Positions 8,043-16,490 of a stretch of DNA of 34,898 nt are shown here, piece after piece. Within the stretch, counting starts at the first letter, position 1. Every line of letters starts with the position of its first letter. The notes beneath the pieces are model-generated. The model was not told where the DNA came from and made no database searches. It was given only the letters and a program-made list of their open reading frames with translations. Both the position numbers and the translations under genes were made by a program. Source of the DNA: an uncultured Pelagibacteraceae bacterium (GTDB taxonomy: Bacteria > Pseudomonadota > Alphaproteobacteria > Pelagibacterales > Pelagibacteraceae); the NCBI GenBank assembly GCA_902571095.1, contig CACGAV010000011.1:1-34898 (forward strand). Direction: 5' to 3'.

Positions 8043-9035
8043 TTGAAAATAAATAGAAAAATTTCTGTTGCTCCTATGATGGATTGTACGGATCGACATG
8101 AGAGATATTTTCTAAGATTAATTAGTAAAAATGTTATGCTATATACAGAGATGGTTGCTACGAAATCAGCCATTCATGGAGATAGAAATAAAATTTTAGG
8201 TTTTAGCAAAATAGAAAAGCCTTTAGCGTTACAGGTAGGTGGTTCCGATAAAAATGAGCTTTCAGAAGTCTGCAAGATAGCCGAAGACATGGGCTATGAT
8301 GAAATAAATTTAAATCTTGGATGCCCTAGTAAAAAAGTTCAAAAGAATAAATTTGGTGCCTGTTTAATAAAAGAGCCAGATTTAGTAGCTGAGTGCTTAA
8401 ATAAAATGATATCTTCGTGCAAAATTCCAATTACGGCTAAAACACGAATAGGTTTTGATGATATAGAAAGTTTCGATTATTTAAATTCATTTATAAAAAA
8501 AATTTCAGATGCAGGTTGCAAAACAATAATTCTGCATGCTCGAAAAGCTATTCTTAAAGGTCTCACGCCAAAAGAAAATTTAAGAATACCAAAACTTAAC
8601 TATCCTCTGGTCTATGAAATAAAAAAAGCAAACAGAAATTTAGAAATTATAATTAATGGCGGCATTGTAAATTCTCAAGAAATTATAAATCACCTAAAAA
8701 AATGTGACGGCGTAATGATTGGTAGAGCAGTTTATCAAAACCCTTATTTTTTAGCAGATATAGAAAATAAAATTTTTATGAATAAAAATGTTCCCTCAAG
8801 ATCTGAAATTACTGAAAAATTAGTAGAATATGTAAAAGATGAAATTAAAAAAGGAACAAGAATTAATCAAATTATGAGACATACTGTTGGATTGTATCAC
8901 GGGCAAAGTGGAGCCAATAAATGGAAAAGATATTTAAGTGACAACATGATGGCAAGAGACTCAGATTTTCAAAAGGTTAATCACATAATGACAATTGCCC
9001 AGAACAATGAAAAAGCTAACCGATCGACACAATGA
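8043..9035 (+). CDS. dusA: tRNA-dihydrouridine synthase A
   Basis: A 330-residue flavoenzyme that reduces uridine to dihydrouridine in the tRNA D-loop (positions 20/20a in the DusA group). The start SVAPMMDCTDRHERYF, the catalytic-loop NLGCPSKKVQKNKFGACL with active-site Cys107, the LHARKAILKGLTPKENL segment and the C-terminal GQSGANKWKRYLS all fit DusA better than DusB or DusC. The start must be TTG at 8043: the preceding in-frame codon is the rpoZ stop, the first ATG in frame falls inside the conserved MMD motif, and the residues encoded before it are conserved. Translation probably begins by reinitiation after rpoZ. The last four bases overlap the next gene (ATGA). Confidence 0.93.
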   Translation: MKINRKISVAPMMDCTDRHERYFLRLISKNVMLYTEMVATKSAIHGDRNKILGFSKIEKPLALQVGGSDKNELSEVCKIAEDMGYDEINLNLGCPSKKVQKNKFGACLIKEPDLVAECLNKMISSCKIPITAKTRIGFDDIESFDYLNSFIKKISDAGCKTIILHARKAILKGLTPKENLRIPKLNYPLVYEIKKANRNLEIIINGGIVNSQEIINHLKKCDGVMIGRAVYQNPYFLADIENKIFMNKNVPSRSEITEKLVEYVKDEIKKGTRINQIMRHTVGLYHGQSGANKWKRYLSDNMMARDSDFQKVNHIMTIAQNNEKANRSTQ

Positions 9036-9862
9036 TTGAAAATTTCGCATCTGATCAAATTTTACTTTTTTTAATTATAATGGCTTTAACAGCATCGTTA
9101 GCAGGATTCTTTGCAGGTTTCTTTGGAATTGGTGGAGGAATAATTACAGTACCATGTCTTTTTTATATTTTTGGCGCAAATGAGATAGACAAATCTTTTT
9201 TAATGCATTTAGCTGTTGGAACTTCTTTTGCTATCATGGTCCCCACAGCAATAATGTCAGTTTTTACTCACTACAAGCATAAAGCTGTTGATTTCAGCGT
9301 TTTGAAAACTTATGGAATTTTTGTAGTTCTTGGTGTTATCATTGGTTCTTTCTTTGCTGCATACTTAAATACTAAGGCTCTAATACTTTTTTTTAGTTTA
9401 GCATTATATATTCTAGCTATTAATCTTATTTTTTTAAAAGATAAAACTAAATTAAAATTGAAATTTAATTTATTTCAAAGAACTACTCTTGGTTTCATAG
9501 TCGGATTTATCTCATCATTGATGGGAATTGGCGGAGCTATAATGAATGTACCTATATTAAAGTTTGTAGGTTATACGATTAATAGGGCAATAGGTACTGC
9601 AGCCTCAATAGGTTTTTTAATATCTGTATTTGGTTGCTTAGGTTTTGTGATATCTGGTCTGTTTATTGAAAAAACTTTGCCACTGAGTTTTGGTTTTATC
9701 AATATTCCAGCTTTTTTGATTTTTATACCTATTACTATATATATGGCAAAAATAGGTGCTACTACAGTCCACAAAATTAATAGAAAAAAAATAGCGAAAT
9801 TTTTTGGATTATTTTTAATAATTATTGCAAGTAGATTTTTGTATGATTATTTCAATTTTTAA
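9032..9862 (+). CDS. TauE/SafE family membrane permease
   Basis: A 276-residue protein with about eight hydrophobic helices, arranged as two repeats. Each repeat carries the glycine-rich signature of the TauE/SafE (DUF81) family: AGFFAGFFGIGGGIITVPCL near residue 25 and GFISSLMGIGGAIMNVPIL near 160. Characterised relatives export sulfite, sulfoacetate or other organosulfur anions, but the family is broad and the substrate here is unknown. It begins with an ATGA overlap on dusA, so it belongs to the rpoZ-dusA transcript. Its 3' end overlaps the convergent phosphohexomutase by four bases. Confidence 0.86.
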   Translation: MIENFASDQILLFLIIMALTASLAGFFAGFFGIGGGIITVPCLFYIFGANEIDKSFLMHLAVGTSFAIMVPTAIMSVFTHYKHKAVDFSVLKTYGIFVVLGVIIGSFFAAYLNTKALILFFSLALYILAINLIFLKDKTKLKLKFNLFQRTTLGFIVGFISSLMGIGGAIMNVPILKFVGYTINRAIGTAASIGFLISVFGCLGFVISGLFIEKTLPLSFGFINIPAFLIFIPITIYMAKIGATTVHKINRKKIAKFFGLFLIIIASRFLYDYFNF

Positions 9863-11301
9863 ATTTTTTGATCATAATCACCAATTTTTCCAGTTTTTTG
9901 GAGTAAATCATCAATAAAATCGAAAATATTTTTTTTCCTTTCATTTGAAGTTGGGCTTTCTACCACAATAACAAGCGATGGTTTGTTGGATGACGCTCTT
10001 ACTAATCCCCAGGATCCATCAGCTAAAGTAAATCTTATACCATTCACAGTTAATATTTTAGATATATTTTGATTATCGATTTTCACATTATCATTTTTCA
10101 GTTTATTTATTTTTTTAACAATTTCATTTACAACTTGATATTTTTCACTGTCCTTGCAAAACGGTGCCATAGTAGGTGATTGAAAAGTATTAGGTAATTC
10201 TTTTATCATTTCATTAACTTTCATATTTTTATCATTTATTAAATGACAAAATTTAATTGCAGAATTTATTCCATCATCATAACCGTAACCTAATGGCAGA
10301 TTAAAAAAGAAATGTCCGCTTTTTTCGAATCCAGCTAAAGCTTTTTCTAAACGGACTTTTCTTTTTATGTGGGAATGACCAGTTTTCCAATAAATAGTTT
10401 TACATTTGTTTTCCAAAAGTATCTTGTCTATAGAGTATAATCCTGTAGACTTTACATCTACTACGAACTTTGAATTTTTATGTTTTGTTGCTAAACTTCT
10501 AGCAATTAACAATCCTACTTTATCTGAAAAAATTTCATTACCATTATTATCAATAACACCACATCTATCGCCGTCTCCATCAAAACCAAAACCAACATCC
10601 GCATCATTATCTTTTACAACTTTGGCAATCGCTTGAAGCATATTTAAGTCTTCTGGATTTGGGTTATACTTCGGAAATGACCAATCTAGATTACAATCTA
10701 ACTCTATTACCTCACATCCAATGCCTTTCAAAATTTGAGGAGCAAAAATACTCGCAGTACCATTACCACATGCAACGACAGCTTTTATTTTTTTTGAAAT
10801 TTTATTTTTATTTATTAAATCGTTAATATAAACCTTTTTAAAATTTTCGATTTTTTTAATTTTACCTTCTCCAGACGTGAATTCTTTATTTAGAGTTATA
10901 TTTTTCAATTCTAACATTTCTTCCGGAGTATGGGTTAATCCTTTTTTAATACCCATTTTTACACCAGTCCATCCATTTTCATTATGACTAGCCGTAACCA
11001 TTGCTATAGCATCGGATTTTAAATTAAATTGCGCGTAGTAAACCATTGGAGATAAAGATAGCCCTATGTCCTCAACATAACATCCTGTTGAAATTAACCC
11101 CTTAATTAAGGCTTGTTTAATTTTTTCACTATATGATCGATAGTCGTGGCCAACTATTATTCTTGGGTTTGTTTTTTTAGTATTTTTAATTACTTGAGAT
11201 CCTAATCCTTTTCCTAGATCGTTGATCCCATCAATATCAATTTCTTTTTCAAATAACCACCTAGCGTCGTATTCTCTAAAACCATTAGGACTAATTTTCA
11301 T
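9859..11301 (-). CDS. Phosphomannomutase/phosphoglucomutase
   Basis: A 480-residue alpha-D-phosphohexomutase with all four domains. The phosphoserine loop is TASHNENGWTG with the catalytic Ser105. The magnesium site is DGDGDR at 241-246. The sugar-binding loop reads GFEKSGHFFF, with Glu and Ser as in bifunctional PMM/PGM enzymes such as AlgC, and the C-terminal phosphate-binding part ends in VVESPTS. It interconverts mannose-1-P/mannose-6-P and probably glucose phosphates, supplying GDP-mannose or UDP-glucose for surface glycans. The symbol manB or algC would fit but the substrate preference is not certain. It is a single-gene unit: the upstream gene nrdA is divergent and TauE/SafE is convergent. 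Confidence 0.88.
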   Translation of the reverse strand: MKISPNGFREYDARWLFEKEIDIDGINDLGKGLGSQVIKNTKKTNPRIIVGHDYRSYSEKIKQALIKGLISTGCYVEDIGLSLSPMVYYAQFNLKSDAIAMVTASHNENGWTGVKMGIKKGLTHTPEEMLELKNITLNKEFTSGEGKIKKIENFKKVYINDLINKNKISKKIKAVVACGNGTASIFAPQILKGIGCEVIELDCNLDWSFPKYNPNPEDLNMLQAIAKVVKDNDADVGFGFDGDGDRCGVIDNNGNEIFSDKVGLLIARSLATKHKNSKFVVDVKSTGLYSIDKILLENKCKTIYWKTGHSHIKRKVRLEKALAGFEKSGHFFFNLPLGYGYDDGINSAIKFCHLINDKNMKVNEMIKELPNTFQSPTMAPFCKDSEKYQVVNEIVKKINKLKNDNVKIDNQNISKILTVNGIRFTLADGSWGLVRASSNKPSLVIVVESPTSNERKKNIFDFIDDLLQKTGKIGDYDQKI

Positions 11302-11362
11302 TAATTATAAATACTATTGAATTAGGGCTTTTTTTATAAAATTTTATTAACAAATTTTACAC

Positions 11363-11391
11363 TTGCAAAATAAATCAAATGTTCTTATAAT
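11363..11391 (+). promoter_or_regulatory. Sigma70-type promoter for nrdA-nrdB
   Basis: TTGCAA at 11363-11368 (four of six consensus bases) and a perfect TATAAT at 11386-11391 are separated by exactly 17 bases. Transcription would start near 11398, giving a leader of almost 90 bases before the nrdA ATG, long for this genome. The assignment is from consensus matching only. Confidence 0.6.
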
Positions 11392-11405
11392 GTTCTATTG
11401 ATTTT

Positions 11406-11452
11406 ACTCCTATATGGTGTACTAACATATTAGTAACACAACATGTAGTTGT
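11406..11452 (+). promoter_or_regulatory. Paired inverted repeats upstream of nrdA, NrdR-box-like
   Basis: Two 15-base imperfect to perfect palindromes share one layout. ACTCCTATATGGTGT (11406-11420) has arms ACTCC/GGTGT, and ACAACATGTAGTTGT (11438-11452) has perfect arms ACAAC/GTTGT. Their centres are 32 bases apart, about three helical turns, which is the known arrangement of NrdR boxes in front of ribonucleotide reductase genes. The NrdR consensus (ACAC-core-GTGT, 16 bp) is matched only loosely. Between them lies a third repeat, TACTAA-CATA-TTAGTA (11420-11435). They sit downstream of the predicted start of transcription. Confidence 0.45.
11417..11439 (+). other. Possible RNA hairpin in the nrdA leader
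   Basis: GTG-TACTAA at 11417-11425 can pair with TTAGTA-A-CAC at 11430-11439 around a four-base CATA loop, leaving one bulged A. It gives nine base pairs if transcribed. It overlaps the first of the two candidate operator palindromes, so DNA-level and RNA-level roles are alternatives. Confidence 0.35.
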
Positions 11453-11485
11453 TTTACTTAAAAAGTCAATTTAATAGATAGTATT

Positions 11486-13435
11486 ATGAATAAAAACGTA
11501 TCTTTGGCAATAAAACAGGCTGTCTCTAACCTAAACAGAATGGAGACTAATGATTTAAAAGATTTAAATGACAAGAAACCAGATTTATTTTCTCTTAATC
11601 GACAAACGGAGCTTTTTCAGAATGATAAGGGAATAACTATAAAAATTGACAGATCTAGAGATGACAATCTTACAGATTTTGGAAGAGCCACTTTAAGCGA
11701 TAGATATTTAGGTCACAATGAAACTTTCCAAGATTTATTTGCCAGAGTTGCAAGCACATATGCAGATAATAACATTCATGCACAAAGACTTTATAACTAT
11801 ATAAGTAATCTTTGGTTTATGCCAGCCACTCCTGTTTTATCAAATGGAGGTACAGAAAGAGGCTTACCAATATCTTGTTTCCTAAATGAAGCTGGAGACA
11901 GCTTAGAAGGCATTTTAGGTTTGTGGAGTGAAAATGTGTGGTTAGCAGCTAGAGGAGGCGGAATAGGAAGTTATTGGGGTAATCTAAGATCTATCGGTGA
12001 AAAAATTGGAAAAGTTGGCAAAACTTCAGGGATAATACCTTTTATAAAAGTGATGGACTCCCTTACTCTTGCAATCAGTCAAGGTTCGTTAAGACGTGGT
12101 TCAGCTGCTTGCTATCTTCCAATTGACCACCCAGAAATTGAAGAATTTATAGAGATGAGAAGACCAACAGGTGGAGATACAAATAGAAGATCACTAAACT
12201 TGCATCATGGCGTTTTAGTTTCAGATGCTTTCATGAGAGCAGTCGAAACAGATGGACAATGGGCACTTAGAAGTCCAAAAGACAGATCTGTTCAAGGAAC
12301 TTTATCTGCAAGAAATTTATGGATAAGATTATTAACTGCAAGAGTAGAAACAGGAGAGCCGTACATAATATACATAGATACAGTTAATAGACAAATACCA
12401 CAGCATCATAAATTAGCCGGATTGACAGTTAAAACATCAAATCTTTGTAGCGAAATAACACTACCAACAGGAAAAGACAGAGAGGGCAATGAAAGAACAG
12501 CCGTATGTTGTCTATCGTCTTTAAATATCGAAAAATACGAAGAATGGAAAGATAATGAGCAATTCATCGAAGATGTGATGAGGTTTTTAGATAATGTTTT
12601 AACGGATTTTATTAATAAAGCACCTGAGAGCTTCGCTAATGCCAAATATGCAGCAGCAAAAGAGAGAAGCGTTGGTCTCGGCGTGATGGGTTTGCATTCT
12701 TTTTTTCAACAAAAGAATATTCCTTTTGGTTCAGTAATGAGTAAAGTTTGGAATAAAAAAATATTTGAGAATATACAAAAAAAAGTTGATAAAGCTTCAA
12801 AAGATCTTGCAGAAGAAAGAGGGCCATGCCCGGATGCAGAAGAATTTGGAATTAAAGAAAGGTTTTCGAACAAGACAGCAATCGCACCTACAGCTTCAAT
12901 TTCTATTATCTGCGGAGGAGCATCTCCAGGTATAGAACCTATTGCTGCTAATAGTTATACTCATAAAACACTTTCAGGTTCGTATAATGTTAGAAACAAA
13001 TATTTGATAAAAGTTCTTAAAAAATATGAAAAAAACACAGATGAAATTTGGTCTAGTATTACCACAAATCAAGGCTCGGTTTCACATTTAGATTTTTTGA
13101 GTAAAGAAGAAAAAGAAACTTTCAAAACCGCTTTTGAAATTGATCAAAGATGGATAGTAGAACTTGGTGCAGATAGAACACCACATATTTCACAAGCACA
13201 ATCTGTTAATGTTTTTGTTCCGGCTGATGTCCATAAAAAAGACCTTCACCAGCTACATTTCCAAGCTTGGAAAAAAGGACTTAAAAGTTTGTATTATTGC
13301 AGGTCTAAATCAATACAAAGAGCTGAAAATATTAATTCAGGTTCATCAACAGATGTGACAAAGAATGTTTATTCAAACAAAAAAGAATCAAGTAATGAAG
13401 ATAACAAATATGAGGAGTGTTTATCATGTCAGTAA
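11486..13435 (+). CDS. nrdA: Ribonucleoside-diphosphate reductase alpha subunit (class I)
   Basis: A 649-residue catalytic subunit that reduces ribonucleotides to deoxyribonucleotides. The redox pair is Cys131 (PISCFLNE) and Cys342 or its neighbour Cys341 (AVCCLSSLN). The thiyl-radical site is N319-L-C321-S-E323. The radical-transfer tyrosine pair is in KSLYYCRSKS near the C-terminus, and the mobile C-terminal thiols are CLSC at 645-648. The large subunit is shorter than E. coli NrdA (761) and has no ATP-cone at the N-terminus: the first 65 residues lack its VxKRDG-type signature. Overall activity control by dATP is therefore probably absent. It overlaps nrdB by ten bases. Confidence 0.94.
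   Translation: MNKNVSLAIKQAVSNLNRMETNDLKDLNDKKPDLFSLNRQTELFQNDKGITIKIDRSRDDNLTDFGRATLSDRYLGHNETFQDLFARVASTYADNNIHAQRLYNYISNLWFMPATPVLSNGGTERGLPISCFLNEAGDSLEGILGLWSENVWLAARGGGIGSYWGNLRSIGEKIGKVGKTSGIIPFIKVMDSLTLAISQGSLRRGSAACYLPIDHPEIEEFIEMRRPTGGDTNRRSLNLHHGVLVSDAFMRAVETDGQWALRSPKDRSVQGTLSARNLWIRLLTARVETGEPYIIYIDTVNRQIPQHHKLAGLTVKTSNLCSEITLPTGKDREGNERTAVCCLSSLNIEKYEEWKDNEQFIEDVMRFLDNVLTDFINKAPESFANAKYAAAKERSVGLGVMGLHSFFQQKNIPFGSVMSKVWNKKIFENIQKKVDKASKDLAEERGPCPDAEEFGIKERFSNKTAIAPTASISIICGGASPGIEPIAANSYTHKTLSGSYNVRNKYLIKVLKKYEKNTDEIWSSITTNQGSVSHLDFLSKEEKETFKTAFEIDQRWIVELGADRTPHISQAQSVNVFVPADVHKKDLHQLHFQAWKKGLKSLYYCRSKSIQRAENINSGSSTDVTKNVYSNKKESSNEDNKYEECLSCQ
13412..13417 (+). promoter_or_regulatory. 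Shine-Dalgarno sequence for nrdB
   Basis: GAGGAG inside the end of nrdA lies eight bases before ATG 13426. It fixes the nrdB start there and argues against the in-frame GTG at 13417, which would overlap the motif. Such clear ribosome-binding sites are rare in this window. Confidence 0.65.
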
Positions 13436-14427
13436 TTAAACTTAAAAAAGATCAAGAAGTTTTCAAAGGAGGATTATTAGTTGAAAATCCAGTTTATAAA
13501 CCATTTAGATATCCATGGTGTTATGATGCATGGCTTACACAACAAAGAATACATTGGCTGCCAGAAGAGGTTCCACTAGGTGATGATGTTAGGGACTGGC
13601 AAAAAAATTTATCACAAGAAGAAAAAAACTTACTAACCCAAATTTTTAGATTCTTTACTCAAGCCGACGTAGAAGTAAATAATTGCTATCTGAGACATTA
13701 CACAACTGTATTCAAACCAACAGAGGTTTTAATGATGATGACAGCTTTTGCAGCTATGGAGACAGTACATATAGCGGCTTATTCTCATTTATTAGATACA
13801 ATTGGAATGCCTGAGTCAGAGTATTCAGCATTTATGAAATATAAAGAGATGAAAGACAAATATGATTATATGCAAGGTTTTAATGTAAATTCAAAGGCTG
13901 ATATAGCCAAAACAGTTGCTGTGTTCAGTGCTTTCACTGAGGGTCTTCAGCTTTTTGCAAGTTTTGCGATCCTTTTAAATTTTCCAAGACACAATAAAAT
14001 GAAAGGGATGGGCCAAATCGTTACTTGGTCAGTTAGAGATGAAACTCTTCACTGCAATTCTATGATTAGATTATTTAGAGCTTTCATTAAAGAGAACCCT
14101 GAAATTTGGACTGAAAAATTACAGAATGAGCTTTACGACGCTTGTAAAACTATTATTGCACACGAGGATGCTTTTATAGATCTAGCTTTCAAGATGGGAC
14201 CAATACAAGGTTTGACGGCTGATCAAGTTAAAAAATATATTAGATGGATAGGGGACAGAAGGCTTATACAGCTTGGTTTACAACCAATCTACAAAGTTAA
14301 AGAAAACCCGCTTACTTGGTTAGACACGATGCTTAACGCTGTTGAACACATGAACTTCTTTGAAGGTAGAGCAACGGAATATTCTAAAGCATCCACAAAA
14401 GGCTCTTGGGCTGAAGCTTTTTCTTAA
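13426..14427 (+). CDS. nrdB: Ribonucleoside-diphosphate reductase beta subunit (class I, tyrosyl-radical type)
   Basis: A 333-residue ferritin-like radical subunit. The di-metal ligands can be placed: Asp81 (ADVEVNN), Glu112 and His115 (METVHIAAY), Glu172 (FTEGLQLF), and Glu206 and His209 (RDETLHC). Tyr119, four residues after His115, is the position of the radical tyrosine in E. coli NrdB (Tyr122), so this is a Tyr-radical class I protein, not a Phe-containing class Ic one. The metal (Fe or Mn) is not readable. No ATP-cone is fused at the N-terminus. It is translated from within the end of nrdA. The stop is one base from the end of the convergent prpC. Confidence 0.94.
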   Translation: MSVIKLKKDQEVFKGGLLVENPVYKPFRYPWCYDAWLTQQRIHWLPEEVPLGDDVRDWQKNLSQEEKNLLTQIFRFFTQADVEVNNCYLRHYTTVFKPTEVLMMMTAFAAMETVHIAAYSHLLDTIGMPESEYSAFMKYKEMKDKYDYMQGFNVNSKADIAKTVAVFSAFTEGLQLFASFAILLNFPRHNKMKGMGQIVTWSVRDETLHCNSMIRLFRAFIKENPEIWTEKLQNELYDACKTIIAHEDAFIDLAFKMGPIQGLTADQVKKYIRWIGDRRLIQLGLQPIYKVKENPLTWLDTMLNAVEHMNFFEGRATEYSKASTKGSWAEAFS

Positions 14428-14428
14428 T

Positions 14429-15553
14429 CTATCTAATATTAAGAGATAATACTTCTCTATGTTCACTTCCTTTATATTTAGATAAAGGCCTGATAAGTTT
14501 GTTTGCAGCGTGCTGTTCAATAATATGAGCTGACCAACCAGTAATTCTAGCCATAACAAATATTGGTGTGAAAAAGTCTGTATCAATACCCATTAAATGA
14601 TAAGTTGGACCACAAGGATAGTCTACATTTGGATGTATATTTTTTCTTTGTAGCATAATTTTTTCCAAAATCTTATACATTTTAGGATAAGCAGTGTTTT
14701 TTTTCAATTCAGCAACTCTTAAAAAATATTTTTTCATTGTTGGCACTCTTGAATCTCCACTTCTATAAACTCTATGACCAAATCCCATAACAACTTTCTT
14801 TTTATCTAAAGCATTATTTATCCATTTTTCTGCTTTCTCAGGTTTTTTAATTTGTTTAAACATATACATAACAGCCTCATTAGCCCCTCCATGTAATGGA
14901 CCTTTTAAACTTGCTATAGCACCTGTTATTGCTCCATGAATATCAGATAAACTGCTTGTAATCGTTCTTGCTGTAAAAGTTGAAACATTAAAGCTATGCT
15001 CAGCATATAATATCATAGAAACGTCAAAGGCTTTTACTATTTCTTTATTAGGTACCTTTCCAAACATCATATTAAAAAAATTTTCTGAATACGATAATTT
15101 TTTATTTGGTTGAATAAATTTTTTCCCTTTACGGGCTCTAAAGTACGCCGCAACTGCTGTTGGTGTTTGTGCAAAAATTCTCATAGCCTTTTTCATATTT
15201 GCTTTTGGCGAATTATTTTTCGTATCTTTATCTTCTAAGCCCATTAAACTAACCGCAGTTCTTACCACATCCATTGGATGAGCCTTTTTTGGCATATTTT
15301 TAATGTCACTTAAAATTTGTTTGGAAAGTCCTCTATTTTTTCTCTCTTCAGTAATAAATTTTTTTAACTCTTTAGATTTGGGGAGTTCTCCATTTAAAAC
15401 TAAATAAGCAACTTCTTCAAAACTACATTTTTCACAGAGATCTTGTACTTTGTACCCTCTGTATGTTAAAGAATTTATTTCAGGCATAACTTGAGATATT
15501 GTTGTTTCATCTACAACAATTCCCATTAAACCTTTTTTAACTTCTTCACTCAT
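14429..15553 (-). CDS. prpC: 2-methylcitrate synthase (citrate synthase family)
   Basis: A 374-residue citrate-synthase-fold enzyme. Active-site segments are present: SLKGPLHGGANEAVM (first His), GFGHRVYRSGDSR (second His and substrate Arg), NVDYPCGPTYHLMGI (catalytic Asp), and WSAHIIEQHAANKLIRP near the C-terminus. The short bacterial type with MDVVRTAVSLMG near residue 95 fits the PrpC group. The tight pairing with prpB, two bases upstream, makes 2-methylcitrate synthase the best call: propionyl-CoA plus oxaloacetate give 2-methylcitrate. Members of this group often also accept acetyl-CoA, so a contribution to citrate synthesis cannot be excluded from sequence. Confidence 0.87.
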   Translation of the reverse strand: MSEEVKKGLMGIVVDETTISQVMPEINSLTYRGYKVQDLCEKCSFEEVAYLVLNGELPKSKELKKFITEERKNRGLSKQILSDIKNMPKKAHPMDVVRTAVSLMGLEDKDTKNNSPKANMKKAMRIFAQTPTAVAAYFRARKGKKFIQPNKKLSYSENFFNMMFGKVPNKEIVKAFDVSMILYAEHSFNVSTFTARTITSSLSDIHGAITGAIASLKGPLHGGANEAVMYMFKQIKKPEKAEKWINNALDKKKVVMGFGHRVYRSGDSRVPTMKKYFLRVAELKKNTAYPKMYKILEKIMLQRKNIHPNVDYPCGPTYHLMGIDTDFFTPIFVMARITGWSAHIIEQHAANKLIRPLSKYKGSEHREVLSLNIR

Positions 15554-15555
15554 TT

Positions 15556-16452
15556 TTATTCATGTCCCTCTGTCTTAAAATCTGTAATTTTTTTGTCTGG
15601 TGTATTATATTTTTCATATTCTACAAGTTCATATAATCTTTTTCGAGTTTGCATTTTATCTACAATATTATTTTGATGTCCATCCTTAAAAATAGACCTC
15701 AATCCATCCTCAACACTTTTCATTGCTAATCTTTGTGTAGTTACCGGATAAATAACTATATTATATCCCAAATTTTCTAATTGTTTTGAAGTTAATAGCT
15801 TTGATTTTCCAAATTCAGTCATATTTGCAAGTAAATAAACCTTCGAATTTTTCCTTATATCTTCGAATTCCTTTTCATCTTTCATTGACTCTGGAAATAT
15901 TATATCTGCGCCAGCTGACTCATAAGCTTTTATCCTTTCTATAGTTTTCTCTAGACCTTCTACTAGGTTTGCATCTGTTCTAACAACTATTAAAAAGTTT
16001 CTATCTTTTTTAGCTTTAACCGATTCTTTAATTTTTCTCACCATTTCACTGGTAGAAATAAGCTCCTTGTTTTCTAAATGGCCACATCTTTTTTCTGCTA
16101 TTTGATCTTCGATGTGACAACCAGCAAGTCCTGAATTTTCAAAAGTTTCAATAGTATTTTTGCAATCTGAAAAACCTGTGTCAGCATCGACAATTGAAGG
16201 CAAATCAGTAACTTTAGCTATTTGGTTTGCTCTATAGTTTACATGCTTAAGTGTTGTAAGTCCTATATCTGGAATTCCGAGGTCATTTGACATTACACCT
16301 CCTGAAATATAAACACCTTCAAAGCCAATTTCAGTAATCAATTTTGCACATAAAGGATTATAAGCGCCAGGAAATCTAAGTAATTTTTTTTCTCTAAGAT
16401 TATCTACTAAATCTTTTCTTTTCTCCCCAGCATTTTTTTTTGTAAAATGCAT
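15556..16452 (-). CDS. prpB: 2-methylisocitrate lyase
   Basis: A 298-residue isocitrate lyase/PEP mutase superfamily barrel. The catalytic loop EDQIAEKRCGHLENK has KRCGH at 121-125 with active-site Cys123, the same number as in E. coli PrpB. The magnesium-binding DADTGF is at 89-94 and substrate contacts SGGVMSN at 50-56. It cleaves 2-methylisocitrate to pyruvate and succinate, the last step of the methylcitrate cycle. It is first in the prpB-prpC unit. No prpD (methylcitrate dehydratase) or acnD/prpF is in the window, so the middle steps must be encoded elsewhere or done by another aconitase. A related oxaloacetate or phosphonopyruvate activity is a less likely alternative. Confidence 0.88.
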   Translation of the reverse strand: MHFTKKNAGEKRKDLVDNLREKKLLRFPGAYNPLCAKLITEIGFEGVYISGGVMSNDLGIPDIGLTTLKHVNYRANQIAKVTDLPSIVDADTGFSDCKNTIETFENSGLAGCHIEDQIAEKRCGHLENKELISTSEMVRKIKESVKAKKDRNFLIVVRTDANLVEGLEKTIERIKAYESAGADIIFPESMKDEKEFEDIRKNSKVYLLANMTEFGKSKLLTSKQLENLGYNIVIYPVTTQRLAMKSVEDGLRSIFKDGHQNNIVDKMQTRKRLYELVEYEKYNTPDKKITDFKTEGHE

Positions 16453-16474
16453 TAAGTTTTTATATTAAATCAAA

Positions 16475-16480
16475 ATTATA
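16475..16480 (-). promoter_or_regulatory. Possible -10 element of the prpB-prpC promoter
   Basis: Read on the minus strand, 16480 to 16475 is a perfect TATAAT about 22 bases before the prpB ATG, giving a leader of some 15 bases. No recognisable -35 element lies 16-18 bases upstream, so in this AT-rich sequence a chance match is possible. Confidence 0.3.
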
Positions 16481-16490
16481 AAATCAAAGA

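Noticed and set aside
8028-8045. A-tract before the rpoZ stop as a programmed slippage site giving a fusion with DusA
   Set aside because: dusA is in the same frame as rpoZ, so a one-base slip would move out of the dusA frame; only readthrough could join them.
13417-13425. GTG start for nrdB
   Set aside because: It overlaps the GAGGAG ribosome-binding site, which is well spaced for ATG 13426.
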